Assembly (NCBI GenBank): GCA_963929535.1
Contig: CAWVIZ010000012.1
Span: 1 to 41,157, forward strand
DNA: 41,157 nt
Direction of reading: 5' to 3'
DNA from: Pullilachnospira sp963929535
GTDB lineage: Bacteria; Bacillota; Clostridia; Lachnospirales; Lachnospiraceae
Positions 25,310 through 33,810 of the stretch are shown here, in pieces. The translations under genes and the position numbers were made by a program. How positions within the stretch are numbered: position 1 is the stretch's first letter; each line of letters begins with the position of its first letter. The notes beneath the pieces are model-generated. The model was not told where the DNA came from, searched no databases, and was given only the letters and a program-made list of their open reading frames with translations.

Positions 25310-25350
25310 GAGAAAATGTTAAATTTATTACATTTTCTCTTTTCTTTTTT
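25310..25350 (+). terminator. Terminator after the YitT gene, with a second hairpin just before
   Basis: GAGAAAATGT (25310-25319) pairs with ACATTTTCTC (25330-25339), followed by TTTTCTTTTTT. Before it, GTCGTCTGC (25271-25279) pairs with GCAGACGAC (25290-25298); this one has an A-run on its left and could terminate - strand transcription. Confidence 0.85.
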
Positions 25351-25446
25351 AATGTTTTATATTAGAATATACGATAAGAGACTTTGCTTTTGGGGGTAAT
25401 CGGCAAAGCCGGCAAAAACTACAGAAAACCGAAAGAGGGTATGATT

Positions 25447-26535
25447 ATGATTTCAAACCAGATACTTCAAAGTACCATTGAGGGTCTGAGGGGGATTTCC
25501 AGAGTAGATTTCAGCGTGGCTGATATGGAGGGAAAGATCCTGGCTACCACTTTTCAGGAACAGGAGATTGGAAGTGAGGAGATCGTCAACTTCGCCCAGT
25601 CCCAGGCAGACAGCCAGGTGATCCGGGGTTATCAGTTTTTTAAGGTTTATGACGAACATCGGCTGGAGTATGTCCTGATCGCCGCAGGCGGCAATGAGGA
25701 TATCTATATGGTGGGGAAGATGGCGGCATTTCAGCTTTCCAGCCTTCTGGTGGCCTATAAGGAGCGGTTTGACAAGGATAATTTTATCAAGAACCTGCTG
25801 CTGGACAACCTGCTGCTGGTGGATATCTATAACCGGGCCAAGAAACTACATATAGAAGTAGATGTCCGCCGGGTGGTATTCATTCTGGAGATCAGCCAGG
25901 GGAGGGATTACAACGCCCTGGAGAGCGTGAAAAGCGTATTCCAGGGAAAGAGCGGAGATTTTATCACCGCCGTGGACGAGAAGAGTATTATCATCGTTAA
26001 GGAAGTGGGACCGGGCGATGGGTATGCCCAGATGGATAAGATCGCCAGGAGCATCCTGGACGCCGTGGGAAGTACGGCGGGCGATGGAGGACATATTGCG
26101 TACGGGACCATTGTGAAGGAATTAAAAGAAGTCTCCCGTTCTTACAAAGAGGCGAGGATGGCACTGGATGTGGGAAAGATTTTCTTTGATGACAAAGAGA
26201 TCATTGCTTACAGCTCACTGGGGATCGGACGGCTGATCTATCAGCTTCCCATCCCGCTGTGCAAGATGTTTATCAAGGAGATCTTTGAAAACAAATCGCC
26301 GGATGATTTCGACGAGGAAACCCTGACCACCATCAACAAATTTTTCGAGAACAGTCTGAATGTATCCGAGACCTCACGGCAGCTCTATATTCACAGGAAC
26401 ACGCTGGTGTACCGGCTGGATAAGCTCCAGAAAAGTACAGGCCTGGACCTTCGGGTTTTTGAGGATGCCATTACGTTCAAAATTGCACTGATGGTCGTAC
26501 GATATATGAAGTATATGGAAACATTGGATTATTAA
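25447..26535 (+). CDS. CdaR/PucR-type transcriptional regulator
   Basis: The 362-residue protein has an N-terminal ligand-sensing region (about 1-110, resembling the sugar-diacid recognition fold), a degenerate GGDEF-like middle (about 140-270) and a C-terminal PucR-type helix-turn-helix near 305-345 (LNVSETSRQLYIHRNTLVYR, then LDKLQKSTGLDLR). Such regulators control glycerate, galactarate or purine use in other bacteria; the ligand here is unknown. Three in-frame starts lie close together. I favour ATG 25447, with GAGGG seven bases upstream, because the site is too near ATG 25441. ftsE follows after 52 bases with no terminator, so read-through is possible. Confidence 0.85.
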   Translation: MISNQILQSTIEGLRGISRVDFSVADMEGKILATTFQEQEIGSEEIVNFAQSQADSQVIRGYQFFKVYDEHRLEYVLIAAGGNEDIYMVGKMAAFQLSSLLVAYKERFDKDNFIKNLLLDNLLLVDIYNRAKKLHIEVDVRRVVFILEISQGRDYNALESVKSVFQGKSGDFITAVDEKSIIIVKEVGPGDGYAQMDKIARSILDAVGSTAGDGGHIAYGTIVKELKEVSRSYKEARMALDVGKIFFDDKEIIAYSSLGIGRLIYQLPIPLCKMFIKEIFENKSPDDFDEETLTTINKFFENSLNVSETSRQLYIHRNTLVYRLDKLQKSTGLDLRVFEDAITFKIALMVVRYMKYMETLDY

Positions 26536-26587
26536 TATTCTGTCCGCAAGGGCAGGATATCTGCGGCAGCAAGACAGGAGGAGTATA

Positions 26588-27271
26588 ATGATTACATTGG
26601 AAAATGTGAGCAAATCCTACGCCAAGGGCCAGCCGGCCTTAAACGACGTTTCTCTGAACATTGAGAAGGGGGAGTTCGTATTCGTCGTTGGCAACAGCGG
26701 ATCCGGGAAATCCACAATGATCAAGCTTTTGCTGAAGGAACTGGAGCCCACATCAGGGAAGATCGTGGTCAATGATCAGGATCTGAGCAAGCTGAAGAGA
26801 AGAAAGATTCCCAAGTACCGCCGGGGTGTGGGCGTGGTATTTCAGGACTTCCGGCTTTTGAAGGACCGGAATGTATATGAAAATGTGGCATTCGCCCAGA
26901 GAGTGATCGAACGCCCCAACCGGGTGATCAAAAAAAGGGTGCCGGAGATCCTGACGCTGGTGGGACTGGCTGAAAAATACAAGTCGTTTCCCAGAGAGCT
27001 GTCCGGTGGAGAGCAGCAGAGGGTGGCACTGGCCAGAGCTTTAGTGAACCGTCCCAATATTCTGCTGGCCGATGAGCCTACCGGTAATCTGGATCCGAAG
27101 ACATCACTGGAGATCATGAGACTGCTGGAAGAGATCAATGAGCGGGGCACTACGGTGCTGGTGGTAACTCATAACCGGGAAATTGTGAACACATTCAGAA
27201 AACGGGTGATCACCATGCGCAAAGGTGTTGTGATCAGTGACGAACAGGAAGGTGAATACATTGAGGATTAG
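26588..27271 (+). CDS. ftsE: Cell-division ABC transporter ATPase FtsE
   Basis: FtsE powers FtsX in the membrane to activate peptidoglycan hydrolases at division or elongation sites. The 227-residue protein starts MITLENVSKSYAKGQPALND and shows Walker A GNSGSGKST near 36, a Q-loop VFQDFRLLKDRNVYENVAFA, signature ELSGGEQQRVALARALVNRP near 138, and Walker B ILLADEPTGNLDPKT. ACAGGAGG precedes ATG 26588. It overlaps ftsX by eleven bases. Confidence 0.95.
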   Translation: MITLENVSKSYAKGQPALNDVSLNIEKGEFVFVVGNSGSGKSTMIKLLLKELEPTSGKIVVNDQDLSKLKRRKIPKYRRGVGVVFQDFRLLKDRNVYENVAFAQRVIERPNRVIKKRVPEILTLVGLAEKYKSFPRELSGGEQQRVALARALVNRPNILLADEPTGNLDPKTSLEIMRLLEEINERGTTVLVVTHNREIVNTFRKRVITMRKGVVISDEQEGEYIED

Positions 27272-28178
27272 TACGCTTGGCTACAGTGCCAAACAGGGAT
27301 TTAAGAATATCTGGAGAAACATGATGTTTACGCTGGCATCCATCGCCACTATGACGGCGTGTATCTTCTTATTCGGACTTTTTTTCTCCATTGTGCTTAA
27401 CTTCCGGTATATTGTGCAGTCGGTGGAAGAAAATGTGGGAGTGACCGTAATGTTTGATGATGGGCTTGATCAGGCATCCATCGAGGCCATTGGTACTCAG
27501 ATCCGGGCCATGAATGGAGTTACGGATGTGAAGTACACTTCCGCAGACGAGGCATGGGAGGAGTTCAGCAAGGAATATTTCGGAAGTCTTTCCGATGAGG
27601 AGATGTACAAGGAAGGTTTCAGCAATGACAATCCGCTGGCTCAGTCTTCCAGTTATACGGTTTACGTGGATAAGATAGAGAATCAGGATCAGGTTGTAGC
27701 CCAGATCGAAGCGCTGGACGGTGTCCGGCAGGTAAAGCAGCTTCAGGGAGCCACCACCACCCTGTCCACCTTTAACCGTCTGGTCAGTTACATATCTATC
27801 GCGATCATTCTGATCCTGCTTTGTGTAGCGGTATTTCTTATCAGCAACACGGTAGCAATCGGAATCTCCATCCGGAAGGAGGAGATCGGGATCATGAAAC
27901 TGATCGGAGCCACTAACTTTTTTGTGCGGGCCCCGTTTTTGATCGAGGGAATCATTATCGGTCTGATCGGCTCTATTATCCCGCTGGTACTGCTGTATGT
28001 ACTTTATAATAAGGTGGTGGAATACATCCTGACCAGATTCAGTGTGCTTACCAGCGTGATCCAGTTTTTGAATGTGAACCAGGTCTTTGAGGTTTTGGCG
28101 CCTGTGGGCCTGATTCTGGGGATGGGTATCGGACTTTTCGGAAGTATCATCACGATCCGGAAGCACCTGAAGGTATAA
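27261..28178 (+). CDS. ftsX: Cell-division ABC transporter permease FtsX
   Basis: FtsX has four membrane helices and an extracytoplasmic domain that relays FtsE ATPase cycles to murein hydrolases. The 305-residue form starts at TTG 27261, giving (M)RISTLGYSAKQGFKNIWRN, which lines up with known FtsX N-termini; GGAAGG lies seven bases upstream. GTG codons at 27237 or 27252 are less well placed. Helices fall near 20-45, 175-195, 220-245 and 270-295. The loop at about 50-165 is the extracytoplasmic domain. No hydrolase of the PcsB/CwlO type is adjacent; an S41 protease follows. Confidence 0.93.
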   Translation: MRISTLGYSAKQGFKNIWRNMMFTLASIATMTACIFLFGLFFSIVLNFRYIVQSVEENVGVTVMFDDGLDQASIEAIGTQIRAMNGVTDVKYTSADEAWEEFSKEYFGSLSDEEMYKEGFSNDNPLAQSSSYTVYVDKIENQDQVVAQIEALDGVRQVKQLQGATTTLSTFNRLVSYISIAIILILLCVAVFLISNTVAIGISIRKEEIGIMKLIGATNFFVRAPFLIEGIIIGLIGSIIPLVLLYVLYNKVVEYILTRFSVLTSVIQFLNVNQVFEVLAPVGLILGMGIGLFGSIITIRKHLKV

Positions 28179-28209
28179 CCCCCACCCCGAAAGAATATAC
28201 TGAGAAAGT

Positions 28210-28271
28210 CCCGGACAGCGGCCAGGAAGCGGAGCGTGCTTGCACGCGTAGCAGAATGGCCATTGTCCGGG
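28210..28271. repeat. Large imperfect palindrome (cruciform-like) after ftsX
   Basis: CCCGGACAGCGGCCA (28210-28224) pairs with TGGCCATTGTCCGGG (28257-28271), 13 of 15. Inside it a perfect inner palindrome GCGTGC-TT-GCACGC (28234-28247) forms a second arm. It is not followed by a T-run and is distinct from the terminator downstream. Confidence 0.6.
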
Positions 28272-28290
28272 CAAGAGAGAAGGAACAGGG

Positions 28291-28330
28291 AGAAGCTTCA
28301 AAAGATGGGGGAAATCTTTTGGGGCTTCTT
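28291..28330 (+). terminator. Terminator after ftsX
   Basis: AGAAGCTTCAAAAGAT (28291-28306) pairs with ATCTTTTGGGGCTTCT (28314-28329) with GU pairs, followed by a modest T-rich stretch. Confidence 0.65.
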
Positions 28331-28398
28331 TCTGTTGCCGGCGGAGGAATCCGGAGCAAGGAGCAGTTTTGACATCAAATCGGGAAGCGGGTGGAAGG

Positions 28399-29625
28399 AT
28401 GAAGGAAGAAACGGGAACATTTATCAGAGGGGCGGTTACAGGTGTGCTGGCTGTAACAGTGCTGGGCTGTACAGGTTACTATGTCAGATATGGGGAAATG
28501 CCGTTTTTCAATGACTCGGTGATGACCGGGGAAACTGCGGCAAAGGCAGTATATATCGAAAATCTGATAGAGGAAGAATATCTGGAAGAGGCAGATAAAG
28601 AGGAGATGGCGGACGGAATGTACGCAGGCATGGTGGCCAGCCTGGGGGACCGATATTCCGGCTATTATACGGCAGATCAGTATCAGGAGGTGCTGAAGTC
28701 CATTGAAGGGCGTTATCAGGGGATTGGCTTATCCATGAGAAAGAATACGGATACAGGAGAAGTGACTGTGGAGGAAGTCTATGAGAACAGTCCGGCCAAG
28801 GAGGCTGGGATCCAGGCAGGGGATCAGCTGTATCAGCTGGACGGAGAAAGTGTGGCGGATATGGAACTGGAGGATATTTCCCAGAGACTTCAGAATGGAG
28901 AAGAAGCCACGCTGACTCTGCTCCGGGAGGGAGAAGAGGAACCGGTACAGGTGACAGTTACCGCCGGCGAAGTGGAGGTTCCGGTGGTCAGCGCACGGAT
29001 GCTGGAAAACCAGATCGGATATCTGAAGATTGATGAATTTACCGATGGGACCCCGGAGCAGTTTTCCGAAAACTACCAGGCTCTTCAGGAAGAGGGCATG
29101 GAGGGGCTGATCATCGATCTGCGGAATAATCCGGGAGGCCTTCTGGACGCGGTATGCGATACGCTGGAACAGATTTTGCCGGAGGGGTTGATCGTATATA
29201 CAGAGGACAAAAACGGGAACCGGGTGGAACACAGCGGGAACGGGGAAACTCCCATCCAGATTCCACTGGTGCTTCTGGTCAATGAAAACAGTGCCAGCGC
29301 AGCGGAGATTTTTGCAGGGGCAGTAAAGGATTATGAGGTGGGAACCCTGGTGGGTACCACCACCTACGGGAAAGGAATCGTGCAGCAGACATACCAGCTT
29401 CGGGATGGGAGCGCAGTGAAACTCACCATTGCAAAATATTATACGCCCAATGGCGTGAACATTCACGGAACAGGAATCCAGCCGGACATCACAGTGGAAT
29501 GGCCTGAAGATCAGGAGGCGCTTGCATCAGATTTTGATTTTTCTCAGGTTTCCGAATCGGAATGGCTGTCCCAGGATCCCCAGATGGAAAAAGCAGTTGA
29601 GCAGTTTACTGACAATATGATATAA
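28399..29625 (+). CDS. S41 C-terminal processing peptidase (CtpA/CtpB-like)
   Basis: The protein has a signal-anchor helix (about 10-30 from ATG 28399), a short helical region with YAGMVASLGDRYSGYYTADQ, a PDZ domain (about 105-190, with YQGIGLSMRKN and NSPAKEAGIQAGDQLYQLDG) and the protease core with GYLKIDEF, DLRNNPGGLLDAV, the nucleophile in NENSASAAEIFAGAV and the Lys in TTYGKGIVQQ. It works outside the membrane. Start choice is uncertain: ATG 28399 has GGTGGAAGG close by, while TTG 28369 has a better-spaced AAGGAG and adds ten residues. The stop codon overlaps the first ATG of the 80-bp repeats by one base (TAATG). Confidence 0.92.
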   Translation: MKEETGTFIRGAVTGVLAVTVLGCTGYYVRYGEMPFFNDSVMTGETAAKAVYIENLIEEEYLEEADKEEMADGMYAGMVASLGDRYSGYYTADQYQEVLKSIEGRYQGIGLSMRKNTDTGEVTVEEVYENSPAKEAGIQAGDQLYQLDGESVADMELEDISQRLQNGEEATLTLLREGEEEPVQVTVTAGEVEVPVVSARMLENQIGYLKIDEFTDGTPEQFSENYQALQEEGMEGLIIDLRNNPGGLLDAVCDTLEQILPEGLIVYTEDKNGNRVEHSGNGETPIQIPLVLLVNENSASAAEIFAGAVKDYEVGTLVGTTTYGKGIVQQTYQLRDGSAVKLTIAKYYTPNGVNIHGTGIQPDITVEWPEDQEALASDFDFSQVSESEWLSQDPQMEKAVEQFTDNMI

Positions 29626-29873
29626 TGAGCGAAAGCGAGTGGGAGGAAGCGCAGCTTACTCCAGACGAGCGGCGAATGAGGCCAGAGCCGAAGGAAATGG
29701 CATAATGAGCGAAAGCGAGTCGGAGAAAGCGCAGCTTGCTCCAGACGAGCGGCGAATGAGGCCAGAGCCGAAGGAAATGGCATAATGAGCGAAAGCGAGT
29801 GGGAGAAAGCGCAGCTTGCTCCAGACGAGCGGCGAATGAGGCCAGGGCCGAAGGAGATGGCATAATGAGCGGC
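29621..29873 (+). repeat. Three 80-bp tandem repeats plus a partial fourth copy
   Basis: Units at 29621-29700, 29701-29780 and 29781-29860 are nearly identical (a few substitutions each); a fourth copy breaks off after about 13 bases. Each begins (T/C)ATAATGAGCGAAAGCGAGT and contains a GGAGAAAGC/GCTTGCTCC-type stem (29722-29742 in unit 2). Read in the + direction, each unit holds a 26-codon frame from ATG to TAA, with stop and next start sharing the A in TAATG (29625-29705, 29705-29785, 29785-29865). A 13-residue frame follows (29865-29906). The - strand is open across the array in several frames because 80 is not a multiple of three. No ribosome binding site precedes the ATGs. The rest of 29874-29984 holds only the DegV leader. 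Confidence 0.9.
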
Positions 29874-29984
29874 GGATGCCGTTTGCAGGCCAGGAATGTG
29901 ACATAATATGCGCGAAGCCGTCATGGCGTCATACTGACGGGTCTTTGGCATTGATGGAAATGATAGGGAAGGAGAAGAAAAAGG

Positions 29985-30854
29985 ATGAGAGAATATGTGA
30001 TCACCACCGACAATACAACGGATTTCCCGCAGGATTACTACGAAAAGAATCAGCTGGATTATCTGTATCTTTCCTATACAATGGAGGGAAAGAACTATGG
30101 GAAACATGAGGAGATGGATCCGAAGGAATTTTATAAAAAAATGCGTGCCGGTTCCATGCCTACCACCTCCCAGGTGAATTCTGAGGAAGCCAAGGCGGAG
30201 TGGAGACCGATTCTGGAGGCGGGAAAAGATATCCTGCATCTGGCGTTTTCTTCAGGATTGAGCGGGAGCTGCAACAGCGCCAGGATTGCGGCGGAGGAGC
30301 TGATGGAGGAGTATCCCCAGAGGAAGCTCATTGTGATCGATTCTCTCTGCGCTTCTTTGGGAGAGGGATTGTTTGTGGACCGGGCTGTGGAGATGAAAAA
30401 GGCCGGGAAAAGCATGGAAGAGACGGCGCAGTGGCTGGAGGAGCACAAGCTGAATTTCTGTCATGTTTTCACAGTGGACGATCTGAATCATCTGTACCGG
30501 GGTGGCCGGGTTTCCAGGGCTACGGCAGTACTGGGAACCATGATCAACATCAAGCCGGTGCTCCATGTGGATAATGAGGGACATCTGATTCCCGTGGGCA
30601 AGGTGAGAGGACGGAAGAAATCGCTGATCAAGCTGGTGGATATGATGGAAGAGAGGATCGGGAGCTACCGGTCCCAGAAACAGAAAATTTTCATCAGCCA
30701 TGGCGACTGCCAGGAGGATGCGGAATATGTGGCCAGCCTGGTGAAGGAACGCTTTGGCTATGATGATTTTACCATTAATATGATCGGAGCAACTATCGGA
30801 GCCCATTCCGGTCCGGGAACAGTGGCCCTGTTTTTCCTGGGGGATTATCGGTAA
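29985..30854 (+). CDS. DegV-family fatty-acid-binding protein
   Basis: DegV/FakB proteins hold a fatty acid and can present it to the FakA kinase for phosphorylation. The 289-residue protein has the N-terminal TTDNTTDFP segment, MPTTSQVN near 56-63 (the TSQ/TSQPS fatty-acid head-group site), FSSGLSGSCNSA near 88-99, and C-terminal IGATIGAHSGPGTVALFFLG, which also lines the head-group pocket. Length is normal. AAGGAG lies upstream of ATG 29985. No fakA gene is adjacent. It precedes a membrane protein gene by three bases. Confidence 0.92.
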   Translation: MREYVITTDNTTDFPQDYYEKNQLDYLYLSYTMEGKNYGKHEEMDPKEFYKKMRAGSMPTTSQVNSEEAKAEWRPILEAGKDILHLAFSSGLSGSCNSARIAAEELMEEYPQRKLIVIDSLCASLGEGLFVDRAVEMKKAGKSMEETAQWLEEHKLNFCHVFTVDDLNHLYRGGRVSRATAVLGTMINIKPVLHVDNEGHLIPVGKVRGRKKSLIKLVDMMEERIGSYRSQKQKIFISHGDCQEDAEYVASLVKERFGYDDFTINMIGATIGAHSGPGTVALFFLGDYR

Positions 30855-30857
30855 AAC

Positions 30858-32693
30858 ATGAAGTGGAAAAGGAAACAACTGAAGATAAATGCCAGAAAAT
30901 CCCTGCGGCATAATTACTGGCGGTGTGTGATCATGTGCCTGATCCTGACCTTTGTTACGGGACTGTTTCCCAGTCCGTTTTCCGTGATCAATGGTATTGA
31001 CCGCCAGATAGCAATTACAGCAGAGCCGGACCGGTCCCGGGACCGGCAGCCGGAGGAGTTTACGGGGGATCTGCAGATACAGGAGTCCGGGGAGGCAGAA
31101 ACAGGACAGGAGGACGAGGCCGTGCTTGTCCCGGAAGATATGCCGGAGACTGTGGCTCCCCAGCAGACCAAGTCCAATATCCAAATCATCGGAGAACTGT
31201 TCTGGGGCCTGGAAAGCCAGTATGTAAAGAAGTCGGATCAGGTGGAGCATCAGTATAATGGTGTGATCGGATTCTTTGTCAATAATATCAATTCTTCCGA
31301 CTCCATTGTGTACGGGATCATCAACGGCATCAATCAGATCGTCTTCCGGGATGCCATCGGATCCGGTATCGTGATTTTTCTGGGGGTAGTGCTTACCGTT
31401 CTGATCTGGATATTTTTCCAGAACCTGGTATTGCTGGGAGGTTACCGTTTTTTCCTGGAAAATCACCGGTATTACAGTACAGACCTGAAACGGGTGCTTT
31501 TCCCCTGGAGGGTAAAACACATTGGTAATCAGGCGCTGGTGATGCTTCTGAAAACCGTATATCAGGTACTGTGGAGCCTGACCATCGTGGGAGCTTTCGT
31601 CAAGCCCTATTCTTATCTGATGGTGCCCTACATTATGGCGGAAAATCCTGCGGCTGACAGGAAGAAGGTTTTTCTGCTTTCCAGAAAAATGATGAAGGGA
31701 AACAAATGGCGGGCTTTTGTAACGGAGCTGAGCTTTCTGCCGCTGATGATCGCCAATCTGTTTACTTTGGGCCTGGTAAATATTTTTTACCTGAATCCAT
31801 ATTATACGGCCACCTTTGCGGAGCTTTATTTTGTCCTGAGAAAGAAGGCTTTGGAAGAAAAGCCGGAGGGATATGAGCTGCTGTGTGATTACTATCTGGA
31901 CCCTGCGGAGGATGACAGGACCCTGGTGGCTCAGAGTTATGTGGTGAATCCATTTGAGAACGAAGCTACCGAGAGGGTGTATTACCGGCTGTATACAGAG
32001 GAGGACGGAAGCAGGAAGCTGTATGACCATCTGCCCCATGGGATGGTGGCCGTGGGAGTGGGTGCCGATTACCGGGACGATAGATTCCCCATGCCGGTGC
32101 ATTACAGTGGTTTTCTGCAGGTGGACGTGGTCAGGAAGTATTCTCTGACCTCCTATATTCTGTTCTTCTTTACCTTTGCCATGATCGGATGGATCTGGGA
32201 GGTATCCCTGCATCTGTTTTCTGACGGCGAGTTTGTGAACCGGGGTGTGCTGTTTGGTCCCTGGCTCCCCATTTACGGAACCGGAGGAACGCTGGCGCTG
32301 CTGCTTTTTCACCGGCTGGTGAAACGGCCGACCACGGTATTTTTCGCATCCTTTGTTATGTCAGGAGTGATCGAGTATGTCACGGCCACCTTTTTGTGGG
32401 AGACCAGAAAGATGAAGTGGTGGGATTATACAGGGAATTTTATGAACCTGCAGGGCCGCATCTGCCTGGAAGGACTTCTGGTATTTGCCATCGGGTGCAT
32501 GGTGGTATTGTATTTTGCAGGGCCGTATCTGGACGAGTTGTTTCTGAAAATACCAAGGAAAATAAAGCTTGCGGTGATCGCCGTGCTGTTGGTGCTGTTT
32601 GTGCTGGATCTGGTGTATTCCCAGGCACATCCCAATACCGGAGAGGGGATCACCTCATATATGGAAAATATAACAATGTATCTGAGAAGCTGA
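30858..32693 (+). CDS. Multi-domain membrane protein, DUF975-like region fused to a CmpB-type (PF06541-like) domain
   Basis: The 611-residue protein has two membrane units. The first (about 1-330) begins with basic residues and KINARKSLRHNYWRCVIMCL, has a loop of about 100 residues rich in Glu and Gln, and continues with helices near 170-195, 225-260 and 290-325 (GNKWRAFVTELSFLPLMIANL), the pattern of DUF975 proteins. The second (about 430-600) reads TSYILFFFTFAMIGWIWEVS, then GPWLPIYGTGGTLAL, the pattern of the putative CmpB permease family. A soluble linker (about 345-425) joins them. Family names are from memory of motifs. It is separated from DegV by three bases and precedes an acetyltransferase gene. 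The function is unknown. Confidence 0.7.
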   Translation: MKWKRKQLKINARKSLRHNYWRCVIMCLILTFVTGLFPSPFSVINGIDRQIAITAEPDRSRDRQPEEFTGDLQIQESGEAETGQEDEAVLVPEDMPETVAPQQTKSNIQIIGELFWGLESQYVKKSDQVEHQYNGVIGFFVNNINSSDSIVYGIINGINQIVFRDAIGSGIVIFLGVVLTVLIWIFFQNLVLLGGYRFFLENHRYYSTDLKRVLFPWRVKHIGNQALVMLLKTVYQVLWSLTIVGAFVKPYSYLMVPYIMAENPAADRKKVFLLSRKMMKGNKWRAFVTELSFLPLMIANLFTLGLVNIFYLNPYYTATFAELYFVLRKKALEEKPEGYELLCDYYLDPAEDDRTLVAQSYVVNPFENEATERVYYRLYTEEDGSRKLYDHLPHGMVAVGVGADYRDDRFPMPVHYSGFLQVDVVRKYSLTSYILFFFTFAMIGWIWEVSLHLFSDGEFVNRGVLFGPWLPIYGTGGTLALLLFHRLVKRPTTVFFASFVMSGVIEYVTATFLWETRKMKWWDYTGNFMNLQGRICLEGLLVFAIGCMVVLYFAGPYLDELFLKIPRKIKLAVIAVLLVLFVLDLVYSQAHPNTGEGITSYMENITMYLRS

Positions 32694-32709
32694 GACGGAA
32701 AGGAGTTAT

Positions 32710-33348
32710 ATGACACAAAAGGAAAGAATGGAGAAAGGGTTGATTTACGATCCGGGAGATCAGGAGATTCTGGATGAACAGTTTCCCTATCTGGACCGGC
32801 TGAGTGAATTCAACAGCCTGCCTTCCCATGCGGTGAAGGAGAGAGAGGCGTGGATGAAAGAGATGTTTGCCGAGTGCGGGGAGGGCTGTTACATCCAGCC
32901 GCCGTTTTATGCCAACTGGAGCGGCCACCATATCCATATGGGGGATAACGTCTATGCCAATTTTAATCTGACTGTGGTGGATGACGGAGAGGTTTATATT
33001 GGAGATGCGGTGATGATGGGACCCAATGTGACCATCGCTACTGCCGGCCATCCGGTGCTGCCGTCTCTCAGGAAAAAGGCGATCCAGTTCAATAAAGATG
33101 TACACATCGGAGACAATGTGTGGATCGGAGCCGGAGTGATGATCATGCCGGGAGTGACCATCGGTGAAAATTCGGTGATCGGAGCAGGCAGCATCGTCAA
33201 CAGGGATATTCCTGCCAATGTGGTGGCAGTGGGAAATCCCTGCCGTGTTCTGCGGCCTATTGATGAGAGGGACAGAAAACGTTTCTTCCGGGAAGAGGAA
33301 TTTGATCCGGAAGCGCGGGAGCTGTGGGATATCACGGAAGAACTGTAG
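32710..33348 (+). CDS. Maltose/galactoside O-acetyltransferase family protein
   Basis: This left-handed beta-helix acetyltransferase moves acetyl from acetyl-CoA to a sugar hydroxyl. The 212-residue protein starts with the MAC domain (MTQKERMEKGLIYDPGDQEI), then hexapeptide repeats from about 70: HIHMGDNVYANFNLTVVDDG, IGDAVMMGPNVTIATAGHP with the catalytic His near 116, and VWIGAGVMIMPGVTIGENSV, closing with VAVGNPCRVLRPI. GGAAAGGAG precedes ATG 32710. The physiological acceptor sugar is unknown for most members. Confidence 0.93.
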   Translation: MTQKERMEKGLIYDPGDQEILDEQFPYLDRLSEFNSLPSHAVKEREAWMKEMFAECGEGCYIQPPFYANWSGHHIHMGDNVYANFNLTVVDDGEVYIGDAVMMGPNVTIATAGHPVLPSLRKKAIQFNKDVHIGDNVWIGAGVMIMPGVTIGENSVIGAGSIVNRDIPANVVAVGNPCRVLRPIDERDRKRFFREEEFDPEARELWDITEEL

Positions 33349-33433
33349 ACCAGGAAGCAGACATTCAAAACAGCGGAGACGGAATGCCGGATTGTTACTG
33401 GTTTGACGGAGAATGAGAGAGAGGGAAAGAAAA

Positions 33434-33799
33434 ATGGCAAATGATCATGGAGAACAGATAAGAATTGTCCAGGAGACTGTGGCCGGTAAAGAGATCACCT
33501 TTGCCCATGTGATGGGCGGCCCGGATCCCATCATCTATCAGAAGCTGGGGCTGAATCCCCAGGTGGATTATGGTTCATCCGCCATTGGGATCATGAATAT
33601 GACACCTCCGGAGTCAGCGGTGATCGCTTCGGATATTGCGGTGAAAAGCGGAAATGTCTATCTGGGATTTGCGGATCGTTTTACGGGAACGCTGATCATC
33701 ACAGGAGAAATTTCGGATGTTACTTCGGCGCTGACAGAGATTGTAAATTATTTCCGGGATTCCCTGGGATATGTGGTTTGCAGGATTACCAAGAGATAG
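33434..33799 (+). CDS. Bacterial microcompartment shell protein, EutS/PduU type
   Basis: The 121-residue protein is a circularly permuted BMC-domain subunit that should form hexamers in a microcompartment shell. An N-terminal beta-strand segment (EQIRIVQETVAGKEITFAHV) leads into LGLNPQVDYGSSAIGIMNMT, ESAVIASDIAVKSGNVYLGF, then RFTGTLIITGEISDVTSAL, which are BMC core strands. I chose ATG 33434, which has GAGGG upstream, over an extension to 33413. It is the first of three linked microcompartment-type genes. No catalytic enzyme, pentamer (EutN/CcmL) or ordinary BMC-H gene lies nearby. Confidence 0.88.
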   Translation: MANDHGEQIRIVQETVAGKEITFAHVMGGPDPIIYQKLGLNPQVDYGSSAIGIMNMTPPESAVIASDIAVKSGNVYLGFADRFTGTLIITGEISDVTSALTEIVNYFRDSLGYVVCRITKR

Positions 33800-33810
33800 G
33801 AAGTGGTTCC

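Noticed and set aside
29621..29873. CRISPR-like array
   Set aside because: The units are 80 bp and directly contiguous, with no unique spacers between them and no cas genes nearby; they are tandem repeats.
30252..32312. 686-codon open frame on the - strand
   Set aside because: It lies opposite DegV and the membrane protein, whose motifs and ribosome binding sites are clear. The antisense product is His/Gln/Pro-rich, without recognisable domains, as expected for a shadow frame.
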